Positions 32,061 through 44,574 of a stretch of 64,000 nucleotides of DNA are shown one piece after another. This DNA is from Maratus speciosus (Eukaryota; Arthropoda; Arachnida; Araneae; Salticidae). The notes under the pieces are model-generated. The model was not told the origin of the DNA. It was given only the letters and a program-made list of their open reading frames with translations, and did no database searches. Location of the stretch: positions 96,615,307 through 96,679,306 of the forward strand of contig OZ010800.1 in assembly GCA_963932465.1 (NCBI GenBank). The letters run 5' to 3'. Numbering within the stretch: position 1 is the first letter of the stretch; each line of letters opens with the position of its first letter. Position numbers and translations under genes: made by a program.

Positions 32061-33150
32061 GCGAAGTATAATACTCAGCGCAACAGCTACGATTGACATT
32101 AAAGCCATGTCCTACTAAAGAGAAAGCCTAATAAAAACCTTTTGTCAAGCATAACTCAAAAAATATTTGTCGGATTTCGTTTCTGATTGCACCAGAATGT
32201 ACGTGTGAGGGTCGTCTACTGAATGCACCTACTATGAAAAATAAGGTTCAAACCGTTTAAAAATTATACAAAAAATACTGATAAAAAAGCACAATTTATC
32301 TGCATACGTCACAGAAATTTGGTGTGCGTCACTTTCACCGGTGGATATTTTCGTAGACAACTGGCTTGAACACATGGAGTGAAAAAAAATACGCACGCAG
32401 TAATATTGAAGTGCCATAAAACATATTTAAATTTAATAAACAGGAAAAGAAATATGTTTGTTTTTCCATTTAAAAGAGAAAAGGCATAAAAACTTTGATT
32501 TGAGATTTTGCGATAATCCCTCAATAGCATTTTTTAATCGCCATAAGCATATTTTATGTTTCGCGTTTGAAAATTAGAAACAATTATATGATGTTTAATA
32601 AAATATTTTGCTTTATAGCATCATTTCTTCTTATATTCTTTATTTTTTTTTAGCCCCCGGGACGGTATGCAATTTCTTTCACCCAGCTTATTTTGTCTCC
32701 AAAAAATAACGTTAGCTCACAGAAGGCAGCAATAAACAAAGCAGATGTATCACTGTGCGATTAAATGCTCTAAAGCAATTTTTTTAATTTCTAAGCATCG
32801 CACATTTTAAATTTTTATACCGTCGTATTGGAAAAAAAAACTTTAAAATGCAATTTGTTTGAAAACTATATCTCGGTTTATTTTTGAAATATTAATTTTT
32901 TTGTAGTTTTTAGCACCATTTGTTTAATTTTGGCAACTCAAGTACTCCATTTATATAGAAAGTAAAAGGAAAATAGTTGAAAAATAGCATATATATCTTT
33001 TTGTTGCCATTTCCTCGTAACAACCGAAAGAAAATGTAATTAAAACACTTGCTATTTTGCTAAAATATAAACGAATAATTTCGTTAAAACATGGAGCTAT
33101 TATAAATTATATTTAATTTTAAGTATCTGTAGGCGCTTTCAGTGTGACCT
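32061..33150. other. AT-rich stretch, nothing recognised
   Basis: No motif-bearing frames were recognised. The frames at 32232-32530 (minus) have no known domain. Confidence 0.45.
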
Positions 33151-33373
33151 CAGTCATGACGTTTTGGTTGGAATGACTCCAAACAAACAGTTACTATGCG
33201 TCATTTCTTTTTAAATATAAATTGTGGAAAATTTTACCAGTACATATCAATTATTAAAACACTTAGATGTGAGATATAGATATAAGATATAGCTGCAACA
33301 CACAAACAAAATAGAACATACAACATAGCAACCGTTTGTTTGGAGTCAGTTTCCAACCAAAACGTCATGACTG
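33151..33373. mobile_element. Palindromic MITE, 223 bp
   Basis: CAGTCATGACGTTTTGGTTG on the left and CAACCAAAACGTCATGACTG on the right are a perfect inverted repeat. The pairing continues inward (ACTCCAAACAAACAGTTACTATG versus CATAGCAACCGTTTGTTTGGAGT). No clear target duplication is seen. Confidence 0.7.
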
Positions 33374-33855
33374 AAATCGTCTATATTAATGTTAAAAACA
33401 AATGAATGGCTATGAATCATTAGATAGCAGTTTTTTTGTCGAGTTTCTTTAATGACGACATCTTTTATCTGCATTTGTGCATTATTTTACGATAGTGACA
33501 TCCTTATGCATGCTTTACGGTAGATGCTTAAGAGTGGATCGTAAATGTGGAATTCTTAAGCGGATGCGGATGGCGTCATTTTAGATAAAATAAAAGTGTG
33601 TGCTTTAAGTCTTAAAATTGAAATAGGTTTTGTACTATTTATATATACATACATTTTTTTTCATCGGTAGTGACACTAAATTCTGAAAAAGCAGAATTCC
33701 TGTTTTCTAGTTTTACATGTTTTCTTTTAACTTACAATTATATTTGTGGCACTCAAATCTTGTGATTCATTTTTCACCCACATCCTGTTCACATAGAGTT
33801 TTGAAATTTGATAGTGAGGGGGGGGGGGTGAATTACTTAATGGTTACGTTTGATT
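33374..33855. other. AT-rich stretch with a G-run, nothing recognised
   Basis: A run of G at about 33819-33828 is the only notable tract. Confidence 0.4.
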
Positions 33856-33859
33856 TTCT

Positions 33860-34050
33860 ATAGAGAAATCAGCATTAGCTTCAACAATGAGTATTTGTTG
33901 AAAAGTACTAATGACAGGGTTACCACGATATCGCCAAACATTGGCCAATGTGGAGAAGTATCTCCAAATTTGGCGACAAAAAAGTTTCTATATATGAAGC
34001 CAACTTGGAGATAGCTGGGTAATTTAGCAAAATTCCCATTTAAATCCATT
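33860..34050 (-). repeat. Dispersed repeat D, copy 2
   Basis: Its reverse complement matches 900-1085 (CCAAGTTGGCTTCATATATA, then CGCCAAATTTGGAGATA). A 63-codon frame here is repeat sequence. Confidence 0.6.
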
Positions 34051-34283
34051 TATCTTCCATAACTGAACTCACCGAATTAAATTTAAACCCCGTTCATTTA
34101 AGGTTTTTTTTTCAAGACTTTTCTACTATTTAGTGCATCTAAAAAACATATATATTTACTAAATTTTTGAGAATTTTAATGAAAGCATGATTTTCAAATC
34201 TTAAAATAGTAGACTCGAATCTTAAAATAGTAGAATAGAGAAGATTAAGTTAAATTGAAGTTAAATTGCAGTACAGTATTTGG

Positions 34284-34390
34284 TACTACTTAGTTATCCC
34301 GTCGACCAAAAAATCTATCGCCAAACTATAAGATTGAAAGCCAATAATGGTTGATCGTAAATGTCACATTTTAAATACCTTATTACCATG
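34284..34390 (+). mobile_element. Single end of the GTACTACTTAGTTATCCC MITE family
   Basis: GGTACTACTTAGTTATCCCG starts here and runs through ATCTATCGCCAAACTATAAG, matching the reverse complement of 29290-29386. The far end was not located, so the element is truncated or degraded. Confidence 0.6.
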
Positions 34391-34605
34391 CATTTAATGC
34401 TTTTCGTGGTGCTTCGCTGTTATATGACTTTGGCGCTTTTGTAAAAAGCACGCAATTCGGGGTTAAGAAAGTGAGATTTTTTACCAAATGATATAAATGA
34501 CTATGGAAATAAAACAGAATAAGTATTATACTGGTTTATATATATATATATTTAAAAATGCATCTGTTAACACGTATTAGATAAGTTATTTATGTTTGTA
34601 TATAA

Positions 34606-35457
34606 TCTATCATATAAAAATGAAACTTTGTCTATGTGTCTGATTGTAATTCGATGCAAATCCACAGTTTGGAAGCCAGAATTGTGAAAAGATACGTACA
34701 TGTGTATTAAAACACGACCGAGGCAACTAAAGTAATCCGGAATCGAAATAATTTATAGTTAATTTTTAATTAATAAAAAACCACCAATTTAACAGCAATT
34801 TCTTATCAAATTTAAACATTTTTCGTTATAGCCCTTATATTTCGTTATTTCGTTGCCAACAATTAAAATACACAATAAAATTGTTACTACAACAATTAAT
34901 TTTTTACTGCAAGATTCTCATGTGAAAAATGAAAATGAAATAAATAGTTTGTCGAATTTAAAAAAAAGGTGAATACTACGTCATAACTTTTCTATTGCAA
35001 GATATTCACGAGAAAAATGAAAATGAATTAAATAGTTTGACGAATTTAAATGAAAGTGAATATAACTTCATAACTTTTCCATTTCAAGGTTTTCACTTGA
35101 AAAAGGAAAATATTACGTCATATTGGGAATATAAAGGACCTGGTGAATATAGTATAATGTCATGAGTGTGAAAAAACGTACTGAAGCATGATAAAAACCC
35201 GATTATGGAAATACTGGCGTATTTTAACATTATTGCTCCAATAATAAATTGAAATAAGTTCATTTATAGCTGTATTCTTTAGCGTCTGTTATATACATTT
35301 ACACATTTTTATATTGTGTTTTCATTTGATTCATGTGTACAACACTTCGACTGCTTTTTTTTTAATGTTTGTTTTATGTTGTATGTTAAATTTTGAAACT
35401 GATTTTTCAGAACAAACATTCTTCAAATTCTGGGCAACGCCGGGCACTTTAGTTTAG
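34606..35457 (+). mobile_element. Non-autonomous Helitron-like element, ~850 bp
   Basis: It starts TCTATCATATAAAAATGAAA after an A and ends near CTGGGCAACGCCGGGCACTT, then TTTAG, a degraded version of the GC-hairpin plus CTAG end. The sequence matches the reverse complement of the 490-bp Helitron at 21862-22351 over both ends and much of the middle (CACAATTCTGACTTCC, CCGGATT). It contains three partial internal repeats of GAAAATGAAATAAATAGTTT near 34925-35060. Confidence 0.7.
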
Positions 35458-35469
35458 AACAGAAAAATC

Positions 35470-36110
35470 AGTTCAACAACCTACATCGCTGTAGGAGCAA
35501 AAAAGTTCTAAAATTGCGGTTTCTGCGATATTGATTGGGTTAGAAACTTTAAAGTTGGTGTGGTGGTTACTTTTAAGACGTAGATACTCGTTTTGAACGC
35601 TCTCTAAAAGGTTCGAAAATTCAATTTGACAGATAAAAGTAACAATTTCTAGAAAGGTTTTAAATTATGATTTATTTGGAATACTGAAATTTCTGGGATA
35701 ATGTTGGGGTTAGAAACTAGAACTTTGGCATGGCAGTAATTTATAAGATGTAAATGCTCGTTGCAGAACGAATTCTAAAAAATCGAAAGACTAAACAAAG
35801 TGGAAAAAGATCTAAAGATGATCTAAGTAACGAAGTACATGGAATTGTTAGGAATATAAACATGAAAATTGACATGGCTGTATTTATCATGACGTAAATT
35901 GTCGCAATAGAACAATTTCTAAAAATGTCGCTGTATAGAACACTGTAGAAGCAAAAAACTTTCGAAAATTTTCTATTTTTGTGTTACTGCTGAGCCCAAA
36001 AACTTGAAATTTTTCTTCGGGTTAATTTTAAAATATAAAATTGTCTCTATGAATGGTTTCTAAAAAAAATTAAAATTTAAAAAGATGAAATGAACGGTAA
36101 GCGTTCTCAA
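35470..36110 (-). repeat. ~305-bp satellite family, degenerate units on minus strand
   Basis: GTAGGAGCAAAAAAGTTCTA, AGAAACTTTAAAGTTGG and AAAAAATCGAAA-type blocks are reverse-complement relatives of the satellite at 6590-15960 (GCTCCTGCACC, ATGCCAAATTCC, TTCGAATTTTTT). Units are short and diverged. Confidence 0.6.
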
Positions 36111-37571
36111 TTACCATTAATTTGGAAGTTTTTGGTGTAGAAACTTTAAATATTTCATAATGCTGCATTTCCTCCACAAAACATGCAATGCAAATGGAAC
36201 AAAACTGATAGATACCCACCTAGCATTAAATAAATTGTAAATAAATTGTTAAATCATTAAATAAATTGACCTGTATGAAACAATGAGTAGGTTGACCGAA
36301 AGTACTTGTTAAAGTGTTCCTTCTCTAGGCTTTTCTCTCTTTCGCCAAGGCCAATAAGACAGGGAAGTGCCGTTTAAAATTTGATATAATTTTTTTTCTG
36401 ATTCATTTTTCTAGACATTTTATCAGAAGGTCATATTCTCAATTGTCATTAGTAGATTTTTTATATATTAAGTTATTCAGGTGAAATTTCATAATCGGGT
36501 CCATATTGGCGTATTTTAGCTTGCATGATTTGCTGAATAAATGTGTATGGATTTGTATATTACTTCAAATGACACTTTGGCAGATCAAAGGTTATGCAGA
36601 CGATATATTCAGATCTTGTGTCATACTTTATGTTGCAAACATTGCCGATTTCTTTTATTTAATACATGCTAAATACAGCTCAACTTGTGCAGAATATGTT
36701 TGAAAACAAAACAATACAGCGTATGTAGTGTCCAGCATACACTAACCATTTAAATCCGATCGAGCATAGCTAAAACACACTTTAACGACGCATATCATGC
36801 CACTGTTGATGTGTTCGGTACTTTGATACTATATCAGATTTTGAAGAGAGAATTCCTTAACTCTTATCGACAACCTCATTGCATCCGTGGAAAACAGATT
36901 TTGTACAATATTAACTATTGCGGGGGCGCACACACCATATAAAGTATAGTTCATTCTTTTCAAACATCATATATTTGTCATTTAAAGTTACTCAAATTGG
37001 TGCGGAGCCTCTGATTATGCTCTTGACATCATTTTATACCGTTAAAATTCCGATATAAGATAATTTAGAGTTTCATTTTCCATTTTACTTTTAATATATT
37101 GCGTACTTTCAATTTTATATCCATGCATGGTTGTCTTGCATGGTTTGCTTTCCCATTTTTTTTTTAAACAGCGTATACGAATTTATATATAAGATTTTGT
37201 AATTCTACGATTCGTTCATTTTCATCATTTCATTTATTGCAGTATATGGACAATTAAAGATAAGTAGTCATTTTATTTGCTTCCACATGTTATTATTATA
37301 TCTATGTTTTCAGCAATATCGCTCAGACTAATCCCTCTGAGGGAAGTCCTAGTTATACAGATTGTTTTCAGTTCTAAAAACAGCGCAAAGAATTATATTT
37401 CCTTACGATTAAAAATTTATTTACACGTGACTATTAAAAACAGAAAAAAACCTTTTGAATTACTATGAAATGAGTACGTGTTAAAAGCAGGAAAATATTG
37501 AAAATTGTATTTACACCTGAATATTAAAAGGGAAAGGAAACTTTAAAATAGTAAATACATTAATAAGAGTT
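36111..37571. other. AT-rich stretch, nothing recognised
   Basis: No element or gene is recognised with confidence. The right edge (from about 37380) belongs to the Helitron-like family that ends at 38158. Confidence 0.4.
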
Positions 37572-38158
37572 TAAGCCTTTCAAGGGTAATGTACTTCTAT
37601 TCGTAAAATGTTGAAATCAGTGAATGGCACCAGAATTTACAAACAAATTTATTTCGAAATACGAAAATGCGTTTGTACACTTACTTTATAAAAGTAAAAT
37701 TTTCATTCCAATATTCTGGTGCCAATTTGGCATTTAAGAATTAAAATTAAGTGGTCCAAATATGAACCACCGCCCTTGAAGGGGTTAAAGCAGTAAATTG
37801 TAGTAAATTGTATATTATGTCAATCGTTTTATAACTGTGTTAAAAAATACCGGGAGGCTAAGACTTTATTTACTTAATTCATTTTATTTTAGCTTCTTTT
37901 CAAATGTTTAACTGATCGTCTTTAATCAAACTTTAAAAGAACCATTGGATGTCTTAACAGCAACTGATTCAACCTTAAATTTTCGAAATCAAAGGAAATT
38001 GATTGGAAATACTCTTACAGGGGGATCGCTACAGGTTTTTTTTATTATAAATCAATCCTCTAACCTTTTTAAAACCGATCTGATTAGCGTACTTTCAGAT
38101 TCTGCGGTGTCTGAATGGGGGTTGGCGAGCGTAGTTTGAAGGCGGCAGAGCCCCCTAG
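37380..38158 (+). mobile_element. Helitron-like element, GGCGGCAGAGCCCCCTAG 3' end
   Basis: The right end GGCGGCAGAGCCCCCTAG, followed by T, combines a GC hairpin with CTAG. The upstream ~300 bp matches the reverse complement of 52129-52450, including GTCTGAATGGGGGTTGGC versus GCCAACCCCCGTTCAGAC. A third copy begins at 63266. The 5' end is not placed. The piggyBac-type MITE sits inside. Confidence 0.6.
37576..37784. mobile_element. piggyBac-type MITE, 209 bp, TTAA target
   Basis: TTAA precedes the left end GCCTTTCAAGGG and follows the right end CCCTTGAAGGGG. Inner inverted blocks GGCACCAGAAT and ATTCTGGTGCC also pair. TTAA duplication with CCYT-like ends is the piggyBac signature. A similar TTAACCCTTTATGGCCG at 38201 may be one end of another such element. 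Confidence 0.65.
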
Positions 38159-38760
38159 TATAAACCTATCAGTTAAATCGATGTAATTTCTTGTACTATT
38201 TAACCCTTTATGGCCGTATGTTTACTCCCAGCCACCAAAGGTTTTCTGCCTTTCTAGTCGTATGTCTGCTCTCACCCGCAATAGTAAAGAACCATACCGA
38301 TCTTATATTAAATTAAGTCGAAAAGCTTCGGAGATAAATAGAATTCGAAATAATATTTCACAAATTGTGTTTAAGTGTCATTAGGCATTTTTGCTTCTTA
38401 AAATATTTTTTAAACAGTGCTCTAAAATGAAAAAGATAAGCATACTGAAAGAAATCTACTGTGAAATTAAAAATAGTTTAAAAAAGATTTAAGATGTGAA
38501 GAGTAAAGATTGTTCTGTATGTTCAAACGGACTATTGGACACTGGCTTTGAAAGATACCATACGATGGAGAACTGTAATATATAATTTTTACATAAAATT
38601 GAAACATATTATCATGTTACAAACATCTAAAATTTAAAAAAGAATAAATAAAATTTTTTCCCGTCAAAATCTCGCATATTATGTTCGTTCAACAAAAATT
38701 AATTCCGACCAGCATGATACCTATGTACAAACTTAGTACAACCGCAAAGATAATTGATAT
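38159..38760. other. AT-rich stretch, nothing recognised
   Basis: Only a possible piggyBac-type end, TTAACCCTTTATGGCCG, at 38201 is noted. No partner end was found. Confidence 0.4.
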
Positions 38761-39678
38761 GATTTACATAGAAGAGTGTTTTGTGGTGTCCAAAAAATTC
38801 TAGTTTTGAGTGGCAATAAAAATTTACGATTTAATCTGGTACATTTATTTTAATTTATAGTTTTCAATTTTCAAAGGAAAATTTTATTGTGCGCACTATG
38901 CAAAAATTTTTACTTGAATAACAAGAAAAAAAATATTTCGTGGTGCATTTGTTACAAGTTAGACTATACTAATACAGTTGTTGATATTTCATTGCTTCTT
39001 AACAGAGAATAAAAAGATGGAAATCATTTGAATTAAAACTTTCAATGTATTTATAAAACTTTATTAAAATAAAAAATAACATTTAACATTTATCCGTTTA
39101 ATGAAAATACTATTTTCGATGTATTACTTAGAAGTATTTGTTTAGATTCTTATAGTTTAACTATATATACTTTTTCTATTTTGAAACTTTTGTTACAAGT
39201 AAAAGACGAGACGAAAGAGAAAATACATTACAAAATTTGCTATTTCTTTATTTTATTTCAGTTCAATGCATCAGGACATATATGTAGAAATCAAAGAATC
39301 CAGTAAATTGAATTAGCGAATTGATGTTTACTTCTATTACACTTGTTTACAGGAATACAAGATGGCATTCTGAGTAAATAGTGAAGCAGTGTCTAAAGAA
39401 ATTCGAATCTCTTGCGTTAAAGCGTACAATTTTAAGTTGCAGCTGCTTTTAAGTTGAAATATTTGTTTTGATTCTAGTGTTAAGATAAAGAAATTAAAAA
39501 CTATCAGCTTTATAAATAAAAGTATACATCTTTAAATTCTAGAATTGATGTTGTTTGTGGAAAAAATGTACTTACGTGTATTGAAAAAATAATGTCGTTT
39601 ACGATATTTCATTAAGTTAAAATGGGCTTAGACCTTGAAGTGTTTATCGCGATACTTAAAAAAAAAATTAAAATTGTA
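38761..39678 (+). repeat. Repeated segment S, copy 1
   Basis: About 835 bp (38761-39595) matches 58873-60325 in order and orientation once two MITEs in the latter are removed. Shared blocks include AAAATTTTATTGTGC, AAGTAAAAGACGAGACGAAAGAGAAAAT, TACACTTGTTTACAGGAATAC and ACGTACAATTTTAAGTTGC. The match resumes at 41449-41529 after the Tc1 insertion. No coding content is recognised, so it is a large dispersed repeat or an old duplication. Confidence 0.8.
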
Positions 39679-39912
39679 CAGTCTGTCTCATAAATATAAA
39701 GGCACTGATATTTTTGGAAGAATATTTTAATAATTCAGTATTCAAAAATATGTTTATGCATAGAACAAAAATCATGCACACACACACACAAAAACATTTT
39801 ACAGTAAATTAAATTAGAATTAAATAATTTAATCTCAGAAACTGATAAAGGGAAACAAATTTGCTGTCTCATAAATAAAAAGATATTTTACATATTTTTG
39901 AATTCTTTTGAA

Positions 39913-41150
39913 TTATCGTCGAATAATAGATCCATTTTTATTAATGTCAGCAAATATTCTAGCTGGAATGCTGTTTATTAAGTTGTGTAAGAATTCCGAC
40001 TTTATATCAAACCAACTTATTTCGATTTTTTTTATCTCAAGGACGTTTAAAAACTGTCTTTCAGATGCATATACACTGTGAACCAGAATGTCTAAAGATT
40101 TTAACTGGATTTGAATCAGGTCTACATGCAGGCCACACCATGACATGAACATTGTTACCAGCAAACCATTTTATTCTGAGTCGTGATGTGTGAATCGGTG
40201 CATTATGCTGTTGCTACAAATACTTCCGACCACCAAGAGTTTCAGAAATTGGCAAAAAGTGACTATCGAGTACGTCTGTATACTCTTTAGATTCTGTTTA
40301 CCTTCCAGAAAAACAATATTTGTAGTTCCATTAAAAGAAAAGGCACCCAATACCATCACAGAACCTCACCTTTTCTGCTTACTGAAACGGGTACGAGGTT
40401 CACGTCTTAAATCGTGCCAGTAGGAATTCCAAACATCTGGGACGTCCAAGTTAAATCTCTTTTCATCTGAAAAAATGACTTGCATTCGAGCACGTCTATA
40501 TACTCTTTAGATTCTTTTTACCTCCCAGAAAAGCAATATTTGTAGTTCCATTAAAAGAAAAGGCATTAATACCATCACACAACTTCTCCCTTTCTGTTTA
40601 CTGAAAACGGTACGAGGTTCACGTCTTAAATCGTGCCAGTAGGAATTCCAACCATCTGGGACGTCCAAGTTAAATCTCTTTTCATCTGAAAAAATGACTT
40701 GCGTCCATTCGTCCTTCCAATGCATATGATATATAGTCCAGAGTAGCCTACACTCTTTGTTGTCTTTTTTCAGTAAAGGAAACTTGCACATATGCTGGCA
40801 CACAATATTTTTGCTTCCTTTTATACGACGATGTATTGTGTACTTTGAGATCATACCATCAACTTGTTGAGAAACTTGACGGAGTAACAATTTTACGACG
40901 AAACAAGTCGCATGATCATGCGATCGAGTCTTTCACTTGTCTTTCTCGGTCTGCCAGATCGTTTTCTCGAATTTAAATTGTAAATTTTTGATAAAACATT
41001 ATAAACTAAAGCTCGACTTCTCCCATATTTTTCACATATTTGAGAAACGATCAAGCCGTTAGCTTTAAATCCACGTATTTTGTAAATCTCATCTTTAGAA
41101 ATTTCAATGTTCCGCGGCGACTTTGAAATTGAAACAAGTCAAATAACTTT
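39913..41150 (-). pseudogene. Tc1-type transposase, broken, with internal duplication
   Basis: Read from high to low coordinates. An N-terminal helix-turn-helix (IYKIRGFKANGLIVSQIC, then GRSRALVYNVL) is followed by a GRPRKTSERLDR hinge. An in-frame stop and frameshift precede 40890-40507, which carries VIFSDEKRFNLDVPDGWN (second catalytic Asp) and YWHDLRREPR. GAFSFNGTTNIVFLEGKQN lies at 40171-40359, and the C-terminus (SVYASERQFLNVL, LINSIPARIFADINKNG) at 39913-40164. The region encoding the SDEKRFNLD to EGK part is present twice in tandem (40267-40483 and 40487-40702). The family length is about 340 aa; no frame here exceeds 127 codons. Confidence 0.85.
40267..40702. repeat. 220-bp tandem duplication inside the transposase
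   Basis: CTCTTTAGATTCTGTTTACC, AGGTTCACGTCTTAAATCGT and GACGTCCAAGTTAAATCTCT occur twice, 220 bp apart. The copies differ at a dozen or so positions, so the duplication is not an assembly stutter. It duplicates the segment around the second catalytic residue. Confidence 0.85.
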
Positions 41151-41448
41151 GCTCGCTTGGGTAACTTAAAGCGTATTTCTGCGCGTGCGCATTATTTCTG
41201 TACGCGCTCATTCGAAAGAAAAAAATTGCAGATGAAGCAGTTTCAAATTTGTCTTTGTTTTTATGAGACAGCGCAATTTTTAATTTTTTTATTATTCAAG
41301 TCGAAATTATTTTATTTACATTTAAACCCTGATAACAGATTCATTTCATTGCTCTTAATATGAGGTGTAAAATTTGAATTCTTATACTGAATTAGTAAAA
41401 TGTAATTTCAAAAACATCTGTGTCTTTATATTTGTGTGACGCTCCGTA

Positions 41449-41529
41449 GTTAAGGATTGTTTTATGTAAGAATATGAAATTTGTCTTTAACACAATAATT
41501 TTAAATCTAACCTACTCTATTTGTGTTAT
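41449..41529 (+). repeat. Repeated segment S, copy 1, right end
   Basis: AACACAATAATTTTAAATCTAACCTACTCT matches AACAAAATAATTTTAAATCTAACTCACTCT at about 60390-60418. It ends at GTTATA, where the next element begins. Confidence 0.7.
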
Positions 41530-42860
41530 AGAGTGTGATTCATAAATATCGAAATAAAAGGCTATCTCCTTAAATATTACCTCTAGGCATATGCTTCCAG
41601 TTGCAAGGTTTCATAAAAAAGGTGAAAAATTTAATGACATAATTTGCAAATCTATGGGAGGTCTATTTGAGAAAATACAAAAGAGTCATTCCATGTCAAT
41701 TCAACCAGACCTTGTAACCCGACCCCCAGGGATTTGGATGAAACTCGGTGTATATACTAATTCTATCATGATATGAATACATCAGAAATTTTTCCTTCCT
41801 AGACGTCATAGTTTGTGAGATATGGGGAATCCAAGTTTTGGATTTTTCTCAAATCGCACAAATCTGAGTCTGTATTTTTAGACTGCAGTTCCATTTTCAA
41901 AAAATTGTTTCTCTGGATCTAAAATGCGGATCATCTTAAAAATATCACCGTAAGTACATCAAAATACGCAGATTTTAATAAAAAAATACTAAAAAAATTA
42001 ATTTTAAATATTTAGGGCCAAAAAATTAAACCAAAGTTGAAAGTTATGGTTATTTTTCCAAATGTTTGTGACTTTACGAAAAAGGCTCTACACAAAAAGG
42101 CAAAAGAAATTCCCAATTTATTTTTGTTTTAAATAAAAGATTACACTTTGGGCTTTCTATTTATGAAATAAAAATGTTGTCTTTCTCATGGCTTAAGCAA
42201 AATATTTGACTTATTTTGGGATGCTGTACCTATCAAGAGATAAATATCTTTAACTTTGCTTATGGTACCTAAATAATTGCTGCACATTTTAAATATAAAT
42301 TTATTAATCATTTTGATTTATTTTCTAAAATGAACCCTTAAAATCAGACTGATTTATTTATTTTTATAACAGTAGAAAATTTGTATGTTATTGGTACATA
42401 TCACACATTATCTGAAATCGTGTTGTTCTCAATCTTATCGCATATGTTTGTCACATAAATGTACATCTATCATTGGATTCAGTGGTATAAAAATTCTACA
42501 GATTCTAGTTCTACAAATACTTTCACAAAGGTAGTATGTAAAGAATATGTACAATATTTAATGGAGGGGGTGTAGATATTGAAATCATAGATTTTTTCTC
42601 ATTTTTCTCAGAAAAAACAAAGTAAAAACTTTACTTTGTAAATAAAAAAAAAGAAGCACTTATATTAAATAAATTCAACAAGTCATAGGAACCACAGTAA
42701 TTATTTAGGTACCACAGTTTAAATTAAACATATTAGAGACATTTTTTTTCTTGAATGGTGCAATTTCCCAAAACAGGGCAACATTTTTACATAAGCTAGG
42801 AGAAAAACTTCATTTTTATTAAAATTGAAATAATCATTAATTAAATCTAATATATTAAAT

Positions 42861-44574
42861 AAAATTGATTTTAAATAATATAAAGATTTAGATTGTTGTA
42901 TTTTTTTATGTAACAAATAAAGAATTTGTTAAATTATATGCAAATTTTTAAAGCTAAAAAATCAGAATAAACATTATATTTAAAAGATTGAAATTCAAAA
43001 ATATAACTGAGCTAAATATAAATATAGAAATAAATGACGTACTTTTGCAGTATCACTTAGACTTATTTTGCAACATTCTTTTTTGTGCAATTTAAAATTT
43101 ATATTTATTATGAATAAGCAACATTGAGAACCTTCTAATATATATGTCAATTTTCCTATCTTACTGTAACTCCAAACATAACACAACAAAAGATCGGTAT
43201 ATTAGAAGATCATCGTGATTTAGTATCTAAAACATTAAATCGGTGGCTATCTCCCCTCCTTCCCCTCACCCCCCAGAAAAGAATTTAAATATCTTAAGGG
43301 GAAATTCTCTTCATTTTGGTAAAGGTTTATGAAAATTTGCAATTTTTATATTGCCAGAGCACCCATCACAAAAGTCAAGGACTTTCTTTACATCAGAAAA
43401 TATCACTTTTACAAATCACATCACTTCCTTCTGTGTTAAACGCACAAGAGTGACATCATGTTGCATATCATAAGATAAAATGTGTATATTGCTTGCTGAT
43501 AATCTAATACTGAGAGATAGAGTGTATATAACAGTTGGATCAAGAGTGCAGCTTCTTTGGTCAAATTGTAACTTTGAATATCATCTTGAATAAGAAAAGT
43601 AAATTTTTTGCTGAAATTCAACAAAACGATAGCTTTTTGAGGGCCAAAGTGTGCTTTAGTTTCTTTTAGGAAATTAGATTTAGCTTTCGTTATAAAAGAG
43701 TGGAATAACCTTTTCCAAATATTTTACTTAGCTTGTCACAAATTCAATTAAATGAACAGTGCTGCTAATACTGGATTGAATACCTACAGTTATAATTCTC
43801 AAGTTTTTTGGAAATTCCTGATTAAAAAGAGAATACAACCCATGTAGATACACATAATATCAATCGCTTTTGTGCATAGTACATTCTTAGCAATGCTAAC
43901 TACATTTTTTTCCAGTCATGATTCTTCAATATTCATTACAGTTATAAAACTTTTCAATTTGTTCAATTGTTTCTGGACCTGTAGCTGTGGCTTTAATTTT
44001 TCTTATTTCTGGCATAGACAAGATTCTCTTTTCTCTCAGAAGTTGTTATGACGGTCTTGCAGCATAATTAGTTACTTCAAATTCATCTATTATTTTCATT
44101 TGCAGCACAAGGAAAAATAGATCCCCCTTCTATTATGAGAAACAGCAGACTAATAATAATTTGATTAATAGATTCGAAAACACCTGCCTTAACTAAATAA
44201 TTTTACCCTGCCTTTGTCAGAATTTGTTTATACAAGGCAGGTGTAAAAATATGTTTCATACTGTAGAAATGAACTAGGTTTTGTTAAATATAAGGTATTT
44301 AAACTATAAAAAAAAATATTTAAAATGATTAAAATTATCCAAGATAATAAGATAGAAAGTTTTAAAAGGATGTTAAATATAAATAAAATATTTTAATTCA
44401 AACACACATACACACACAGAAAAAAACATATTGAAAATTTGATGGGTAAAAAGTCATTATTGCATTTTCTTATTCTATATCAACAAAAGATTTTTTGTTT
44501 ACAGTTATATTGTAAACACAAAATTAAGGGATTGATTAAATTTAAAAGAAATGCTAATAATAAAAGAAAATATA
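42861..44574. other. AT-rich interior, nothing recognised
   Basis: No gene or bounded repeat is recognised. The frames at 42995-43189 and 43436-43624 lack any domain. Confidence 0.4.

Larger units (their letters stand above)
39679..41446 (-). mobile_element. Tc1-like DNA transposon with IR/DR ends, 1.77 kb
   Basis: The outer ends 39679-39709 and 41416-41446 are inverted relatives (core ATAAATATAAAG/ACAAATATAAAG) with TA outside each (39677-39678, 41447-41448). A second copy of the motif, CTGTCTCATAAATAAAAAG, lies at 39864-39882, and its inverse TTATGAGACAGC at 41261-41272. Each ~200-bp terminal repeat thus holds two transposase-binding-like direct repeats, the IR/DR arrangement. The transposase is on the minus strand and broken. 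The empty site is visible in copy 2 of segment S. Confidence 0.85.

Noticed and set aside
38201..38240. Second piggyBac-type element starting TTAACCCTTTATGGCCG
   Set aside because: Only one end was found; no matching inverted end within about 1 kb.
40190..40423. Plus-strand 77-codon frame
   Set aside because: Antisense of the Tc1-type transposase relic on the minus strand.
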